Source: Pisolithus tinctorius (taxonomy: Eukaryota; Basidiomycota; Agaricomycetes; Boletales; Pisolithaceae). From it: DNA of 64,000 nucleotides. Of this stretch, positions 57,758-64,000 are shown in pieces. Each line of letters starts with the position of its first letter. The first letter of the stretch is position 1. The notes under the pieces are model-generated. The model was not told the origin of the DNA, made no database searches, and saw nothing but the letters and a program-made list of their open reading frames with translations. The DNA is taken from assembly GCA_024663395.1 (NCBI GenBank), contig JANFAH010000004.1:558001-622000 (forward strand). Direction: 5' to 3'. The position numbers and the translations under genes were made by a program.

Positions 57758-58750
57758 TTGTCCAACAAGACACACCATATCATCATTAAGCAAACCCCTG
57801 GGGTTGCAAGCTTTGGGATAGACGTCGATTTTGGCGACGTTGAATGTCAACGGCAACTAGCCAAATCATCGATTGACGACACTGAAGTGACTGCAAACTT
57901 CATTCACCCGATAGGACCTACCATCTCTAACAAAGATGATGATTTGCCGGACCTGGAGAGTATCTGGAGTGACGACGATAGCGAGGACGCGGAAATAGAG
58001 TCACAACTGATGATGATGACTTACCAGTAGGGATGCGAGTTCATGTCTACTCTCGTCGCCAATTCCTAGGTCACCACTCCACAGGTCCCACGTTCGGGTA
58101 CCCCCTGGAAGAGCGGGCTATTGAATGGCTATCAGGGATATGCTACCCAGGTGATGACCAAAACTCACTGAGCACATTCATGGACTCTCGGTTCTTGGTC
58201 TATGAAATAGGGGACAGACTACATATGATCATTGACAGCAAAAGGGACGTCTTGGGTCCTGCAGACGCTATCACCGTCGAGACCCGTCTGCTGAGGAATC
58301 CAGCATTCCAATTGGACTCCTGGTACTGGTTCAGAAAGGGCGAGAAGGCCGGAATGACGAAGTTTAACCTACGTCAGATGGACAGAGCCTGAACGTGGCG
58401 AGCCGCACCTATGGGGCGCCCGATCGAGGAGGCCATAGAGACCAGACTGAAGACGTATAGTTTCCCGGTGCTCGAAGGAGAAAACCAGGATTGTTTTGCA
58501 TGTATCGCTAAGGACGAATCGACTTACGAAGTCTACGACTACCACGTGGCTTTGTGCTTCGAGCTCCCAGCATATAAGTTGGGATCGCAGGGATTTGACG
58601 TCGTGCGTTGGCATGCAAGAAGATTATTCCATGCATGTCCAGATCTTACTAGGTCTGATCACCACCAAGGACTGCGACCTGGGGTTAGCCCATCTGTTCG
58701 AAAGGGACGACGATAATTTGAAAGATGAATGGTGTGAACCCGGCAACGTA
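57758..58750 (+). pseudogene. Element E linker domain between gag knuckle and protease
   Basis: Three consecutive frames (57,758-58,030, 58,033-58,392, 58,411-58,716) encode an acidic stretch (DDDLPDLESIWSDDDSEDAE). Two repeated-looking units follow: RFLVYEIGDRLHMIIDSKRD with LLRNPAFQLDSWYWF, and FACIAKDESTYEVYDYHVAL with FDVVRWHARRLFHACP. The two units share a layout (ligand-like beta region, then FDxxxWxxxR). I know similar segments from other basidiomycete Gypsy elements, but their role is unknown. P2 interrupts the frame at 58,751. Confidence 0.6.
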
Positions 58751-60334
58751 CAGTGGCTCAAAAAAGTGTCCCAATGTTTGGAGATTTTGGAAAGAGTTGA
58801 GATTTATGAGAGATCCAATAGGAATTAGTTCAAACCCCTGCAGGACAAAAGGTAGTACTAACCGTTGCCTTGACAACAAGGGCTTGCTTATGTAATTTGG
58901 TTGACATGCCACCAAGATATAACCATTTTAAAATGACATGTCATTGGGACACTTTTTGAGCATGATCTTGTCAGTCATTATTTAGTAAATAACATGAATA
59001 TTTGACAACTTCTGAGGGATTTTTTGCTTCAAACCTGACTGATTATGTAATGTACATAATCCTGAGCCATAAAAATGGCTTGGGTCCCACTCAGCTAACC
59101 CTACTTCACCATGAAATGCATTTTTGCCTCTGCTAGAGCAAATATCCACCTTCTTTCTGAATCTGGCCTTTCTGCTCATCAAATCTCATCCACAACTGGT
59201 CAGGGGAGGTCTACTGTGTCCAGGGTCATCAAAGAGTTCCAGCTAGATTAAGGAAAACCTCAAACTAGGACATCCTTACCAGCCTTCTTCTCCTGGCAGA
59301 GGAGAATATTCACCAGTATGACCTCTGGAAGAGCTAAAAATGCTGTCCAGGCTGCCCATATAATGTGTGTGGCTGTTCCCTCTCCTGTCACTTCCAAACT
59401 GTTGCAGTGTACTCAATTCTGCATCCTTGAAGGCTGTAGTCAAGCAGGAGAATTATCCTGCAAACACTTCCCTACCATTTTCCACACAAATTTCCTTACA
59501 TCTGTCCAATACTATTGATCTTGGGCTCAACTGACCAGATGACCCTAGTGCAGTTATCCACAGTCCAGTTTTGGTGCTTAAGAGCAAAGGCAAGTCACTG
59601 TTGTGTATGCTTGCAAGACAAGAGTGCATCTCCTGCTTGACAATCACCTTCAGGGATGCAGAATTGAGCACACTGCAAACAGTTTGGGAAGTGACAGGAG
59701 AGGGAACAGCCACACACCATTATATGGGCAGCCTGGACAGCATTTTTAGCTCTTCCAGAGGTCATACTGGTGAATATTCTCCTCTGCCAGGAGAAGAAGG
59801 CTGGTAAGGATGTCCTAGTTTGAGGTTTTCCTTAATCTAGCTGGAACTCTTTGATGACCCTGGACACAGTAGACCTCCCCTGACCAGTTGTGGATGAGAT
59901 TTGATGAGCAGAAAGGCCAGATTCAGAAAGAAGGTGGATATTTGCTCTAGCAGAGGCAAAAAATGCATTTCATGGTGAAGTAGGGTTAGCTGAGTGGGAC
60001 CCAAGCCATTTTTATGGCTCAGGATTATGTACATTACATAATCAGTCAGGTTTGAAGCAAAAAATCCTCAGAAGTTGTCAATATTCATGTTATTTACTAA
60101 ATAATGACTGACAAGATCATGCTCAAAAAAGTGTCCCAATGACATGTCATTTTAAAATGGTTATATCTTGGTGGCCATGTCAACCAAATTACATAAGCAA
60201 GCCCTTGTTGTCAAGGCAACGGTTAGTACTACCTTTTGTCCTGCAGGGGTTTGAACTAATTCCTATTGGATCTCTCATAAATCTCAACTCTTTCCAAAAA
60301 TCTCCAAACATTGGGACACTTTTTTGAGCCACTG
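58751..60334. mobile_element. P2: palindromic Tc1/mariner-type foldback element
   Basis: This 1,584-bp element begins CAGTGGCTCAAAAAAGTGTC and ends with the reverse complement. It is flanked by TA on both sides (58,749-58,750 and 60,335-60,336) and inserted in element E. Its arms run to about 59,455 on the left and from about 59,630 on the right, with small differences. Each arm encodes, outward to centre, a Tc1-type N-terminus: RANIHLLSESGLSAHQISST with GQGRSTVSRVIKEF (helix-turn-helix) and MTSGRAKNAVQAA. On the minus strand the loop adds NWTVDNCTRVIWSVEPKIN, the first-Asp box with Asp changed to Val. The C-terminal half of the transposase is absent. It has two CpGs in 1,584 bp although the host element is CpG-rich. 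Confidence 0.88.
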
Positions 60335-60336
60335 TA

Positions 60337-61000
60337 CCGTGTAACATGCTTCACCTGCATAGCAACGCCATTAAATCTGGCGATCGATTGACCCTACAAC
60401 GCAATGCTGCAATTGCAAAGGACTTCACCTGTAAGGTTCCAAAGCCTTTAGTCGTGGTGGTGCACGTCAATGGCCAACCCGCTCGCGCCCTGATCGACAC
60501 CGGATCACTGGCTGACTTCATGTCAGTGACGCTCGCTGAACAACTGAATGTAAGAAAATACCTCTAGAGAAGCCGCTTACCATCCAGCTGGCCGTCCAAG
60601 GCTCGCGATCCAAGGTGAACTTTGGAACTAAAGTACGCTTCCAGTACCAGGGGATAGATTGTGAACGTCACTTCGATGTGATGAACATACAGAACTATGA
60701 TCTGATATTAGGGATGCCGTTCTCTATCAACACCAGGTATTGGGTAGGGTTGCACTCACCGCGTGTAGTGATTGGCAGTAAAACCCCAATGGAGATGTGG
60801 GGACCTCAGGTTTCTGTTCTGGAGTCTCGAGCAACCGAAGTATACCACAATAGCCTTGAGAGAGCGCGCGCTACCTCCAGGAATTGTCAAAACCACTATG
60901 TTCATTGTTGGCTCGACAGCCTTACCCCCATTCCGCACGATCAACCACGAAATCCCTCTGATTGACAAGAAGAAGATATATCCCTGGAGACCATCTAAAT
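60337..61000 (+). pseudogene. Element E protease
   Basis: The retropepsin-like domain follows P2: KVPKPLVVVVHVNGQPARAL, active site LIDTGSLADFMSVTLAEQLN (about 60,493-60,552), and after a frameshift the ILGMPF motif near 60,705-60,725. It processes the polyprotein. A frameshift near 60,560 inactivates it. Confidence 0.8.
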
Positions 61001-62647
61001 GCCCAGATGCATTGCAACTGCTGTGGACTGAGAGAAAAATGCCTACCTAAAAACGGGCCGATGGGAGCTCACCGCTGCCCACAATATGTGCCCTATGTTG
61101 CTGATCCCCAAGGCGGGAGACCCTCCTCAACTACGAGTCGTGGTTGAATTGAGGGAGCGAAACTAAGAATACCCGAAAATTATCATCCCTGATGCCTGAC
61201 ATGGACAGCATCCTGCGGCGTGTGGCCCGAAAACCATACCAATCGATAATAGACGGGGCCGATGCGTATGAACAAATATGAGTGATCCCAGAGCATGTCG
61301 AGCGCACTGCGGTGACGACTCCTGATGGGAATATGGTCAGCCTCATCGTGCAACAGGGAGATTGTAATGCTCCGGCGACCTACCAAGCACTCATGAACCA
61401 TATCTTTGGTGAATACATTGGGTCTTTCATGGACGTCTATCTCGACGACATTATCATCTACTCCGACACCCTAGAGGATCATGTACACCATGTTAAGTCA
61501 GTGCTCCAGGTCCTTACTCAGGAGAAACTGTACCTGAGCGAGAAGAAGTTACGATTCCTCTGCGACGAGGTTAAAATCCTTGGGCGCATTGTCACTGACA
61601 AAGGGATTAAAATGGATCCCAAGAAAGTCGATCGGATTCGAAATTGGAAGGTCCCAACCAATCGAACCCTGTGCAAGGGTTTTATCGGGTCTGTGGGATA
61701 CCTCACGGATGATATCTACAAGGTGCACGTACCTTTGGGTGTTCTAGCAGAAGCTAGCGCGGAGACCCATCCGTTCCGCTGGACATATACCGAACAACGA
61801 GCGTTTGACACCATGAAACAGTACATCGAGGCATGCACACCTCATTGTCGGGTACCTTTGAACTATGAAACGGGGCACGACCCCATATGGGTGATGACCG
61901 ACGCTTGCAGGAATGGTATTGGCGGTGTAGTTGCACAAGGACCAGACTGGAAATCTTCCAAAGTGGCTGTGTTCTATTCGGCGAAAATGTCATCAGCGCA
62001 GCGTAATTACCCCCGTTCACGAGCAAGAATTGCTCGCAGGTGTGGAAACAATGCTGAGGCATAAGGACATCCTACAGGGGGTCCACTTCACTTGGGTAAC
62101 CAATCACAAAAGTTTAACGTACCTATTGGACCAAAAAGATCTCTCTGGGAGGCAAGCACGCTGGTTGGAGAAGCTGGCAGAGTTCGACTTCGATATAAAG
62201 TATGTACCGGGTGAGGACAACGTCCTCCCCGATGCCCTATCCCAGATGTATGAGTTCGACGCTCCCGGGACGATCCGCGCTCCAAGTGAATACCTACATC
62301 ACGATGTGGATGTCAGCAAATCGGCGTCTCCGGACCACACTGGAAATATGATCACTGCACCTGTCTACATCAGGATTGAAGCGCTTGCGATAACCCCTAG
62401 CGAAAGGGGACCATCAGTAGATCAGCGGTCCGGGCAAGGCTCAACGGACACACCTGTGGGGGGGTCGTCATCCTCCAGCGCACCCAAGCTAACGATCCGA
62501 ATTAAACCGCCTAGAAAGACACAGGCCCAGGCTGATAACATGGCACGAACCAGTGAACCGACGGGGCAATCTCGTCCCCACCGCCCCTACCTCCTCCTGC
62601 AGAGACGGGATGTCCTGAGACGGGCTTGGAATTTGCGAGTCGCATGA
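61001..62647 (+). pseudogene. Element E reverse transcriptase and RNase H
   Basis: RT pieces include SMPDMDSILRRVARKPYQSI with a TGA at 61,279 after YEQI (Arg expected), TPDGNMVSLIVQQGDCNAPA, the catalytic DVYLDDIIIYSDTLEDHVHH (about 61,431-61,490) and KKLRFLCDEVKILGRIV. RNase H has WVMTDACRNGIGGVVAQG and, after a frameshift near 62,015, NHKSLTYLLDQKDLSGRQAR and YVPGEDNVLPDALSQMYEF. The N-terminal RT region at 61,000-61,280 is badly damaged. Confidence 0.85.
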
Positions 62648-64000
62648 AGAATCGTTTCGTTCTCCTAGGCCCAGGTGACGAAAGAAGGGGGGAAAGGGTA
62701 CAGACATACCCGCCTTACCTGAGAATGACCACGCCAGGTCCGCATTGCAGGACCATGAGCCGAGTAGACGTGTGACAAACACAGACCAACACACTACTAT
62801 CCCAGATAGTGCAGATAAGGACCCAGTGACGCGCATACCACTGGTAGTATATCCAGGCAACGAGGGTTTACTGGAAGCGGCCAAAAATAAATACGACCAG
62901 GACCCATTCTTTAAACAGATCCTGAGCGACCCGAAAGCATTTAAGAACTTCGAAGTCACACCAGATGGATTCATTAAATTGAAACTACCAGACCGTACAG
63001 TGTTCTGTGTACCAGACATCGAGGTAAAGGAAAACGACTTCGTGAAACCGTAATCGATCAAGCGCACTCTATTCTTGCCCACTTGGGCACGAAGAAAACA
63101 GTTTCATACATTCGAGAGTTCCTATGGTGGGATACCATGGTGAAAGATATCACTGAGTTCTGCGTGTCCTGCCGAACTTGCCAACGCAGCAAACCTCCAA
63201 TGCACAAACCATTTGGATTGCTCAACCCGCTACCCATACCTTCTCGACCATGGGAAGCGATTGGGGTCGACTTCGTGGGCCCACTACCCGAATCCAAAGA
63301 CCGCAATGGAAAGTACGATTCAATCACGGTGATCATCGACTTGTTAACGTCTATGGTGCACCTCGTACCAAGTAAGACGACGTACACCGCTCACAAGGTT
63401 GCGGAACTGATGTTCGCTGAAGTATACAAATATCACAGTTTGCCCAGAGCGATCGTCAGCGACCACGATGTCCTGTTCACGAGCCTATTTTGGACCCACC
63501 TTAATGGCTTGATTGGAATCAAACAAAGATGTCCAGTGCTTACCATCCAGAACGGACGGAGCTACTGAACGCGCTAACCGGACCATTGGGCAAATGCTCC
63601 GATGTTGCATCAGCGATAATCAAAAAGATTGGGTGGCACGACTACCTGCCATCGAGTTCGCTATCAATAGCGCGACATCTGAGTCGACGGGCTAACGCAC
63701 CATTTTTCCTGAATACAGGATGGATGCCAAGAAAGATGATATGGGACGCGCCTACAAGGGAAGAGTACCCGAGTGTCAGGGCCTTCGCCAATAAGATGAA
63801 ACTGATGATCATGGACGCTCACGATGCGATAATGAAGTCGTGCGTAAAGCAGATGATCGGCGCTAATAAAAAGCGCCGAGATTGCCTGTTTGTCAAAGGG
63901 GATCTTGTATATGTATCTACAAAGAACATTAGTCTTCCAAAGGGGACGTCCCGGAAACTCGTCCCGAAGTTCATGGGACCTTACCAAATATTAGAAGATT
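62648..64000 (+). pseudogene. Element E integrase (runs off window)
   Basis: After a linker (62,745-63,053) come the zinc module HLGTKKTVSYIREFLWW and FCVSCRTCQRSKPPMHKPFG, and the DDE core GVDFVGPLPESKDRNGKYDS (first Asp), IVSDHDVLFTSLFW (second Asp) and RTDGATERANRTIGQMLRCC (Glu). The C-terminal part KGDLVYVSTKNISLPKGTSR with KFMGPYQILED reaches 64,000. Frameshifts occur near 63,053, 63,530 and 63,695. Confidence 0.85.

Larger units (their letters stand above)
55083..64000 (+). mobile_element. Ty3/Gypsy retrotransposon E (3' end beyond window)
   Basis: This element belongs to a different lineage from A and B. It carries a basic/Ser-rich gag, CCHC knuckle, a linker domain, protease, RT, RNase H and integrase in Gypsy order. 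It is broken by frameshifts and a few stops, and a palindromic Tc1-like element is inserted at 58,751-60,334. A presumed 5' LTR lies between 55,083 and about 55,400, with a TATA box (GTATAAAGAG) at 55,228-55,237. Its 3' LTR is not in the window. The element abuts and truncates the SEC13 duplicate. Confidence 0.88.

Noticed and set aside
1..64000. CRISPR array, rRNA genes, bacterial operons
   Set aside because: No regularly spaced direct repeats or rRNA sequence were seen. Introns and retroelements show the DNA is fungal.

Overview
The window is nuclear DNA of a filamentous basidiomycete, most likely an Agaricomycete. The genes carry many short GT-AG introns (about 45-60 nt). They include a large G-domain GTPase of a kind common in mushroom-forming fungi, and a small tandem group resembling the I66 (cospin) protease inhibitors. 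The mobile elements are Ty3/Gypsy with chromodomain, Ty1/copia, Tc1/mariner and pogo types typical of this class. All identifications come from reading the sequence; no database search was possible.

Region 1 (1-29.65 kb) is an almost gene-free pile of transposons. A copy of an unrecognised repeat (family C) occupies 1-1,024 and cuts the 5' end of a decayed Ty3/Gypsy element (A, 1,025-8,633). Element A is itself interrupted by two antisense solo LTRs of its own family, each with a perfect 5-bp target duplication. A second, complete Ty3/Gypsy element (B, 12,881-20,994; LTRs about 715 bp, target duplication GATGG) has been killed by CGA-to-TGA changes. Around A and B lie older relics: inverted pieces of LTR-B, two more C copies, an LTR-like repeat D, a copia gag/protease piece, two pogo-type transposase tails and a 1.58-kb palindromic Tc1-like foldback element (P1). 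The older relics are nearly free of CpG, while A and B keep many. This points to 5-methylcytosine deamination or a CpG-type RIP-like process.

Region 2 (29.65-48.5 kb) is an ordinary gene block with normal CpG. In order: a G-domain GTPase (-), a mitochondrial-type PPR protein (+), a membrane-anchored two-domain protein disulfide isomerase (-), an unrecognised small reading frame (+), the KEOPS subunit CGI121 (+), the 18S rRNA pseudouridine methyltransferase NEP1/EMG1 (+) and the coat/nucleoporin protein SEC13 (+). These are mostly housekeeping genes for organelle gene expression, ER folding, tRNA modification, ribosome assembly and vesicle/nuclear-pore function. They are neighbours rather than an operon.

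Region 3 (48.5-55.1 kb) holds a tandem family of small I66-like genes on the minus strand (two apparently intact, one lacking an exon, one doubtful), then a broken partial copy of SEC13 that still contains an intron, so it arose by DNA duplication.

Region 4 (55.1-64 kb) is a third Ty3/Gypsy element (E), different from A and B and running off the window. A second 1.58-kb palindromic Tc1-like element (P2) sits inside it with a TA target duplication. P2 has only two CpGs although its host element is CpG-rich.

The most unusual signals are the two CpG-free self-inverted Tc1-type elements, the conserved antisense coding region between pol and the 3' LTR of both A and B, the unidentified repeat-borne protein of family C, and the sharp CpG boundaries.
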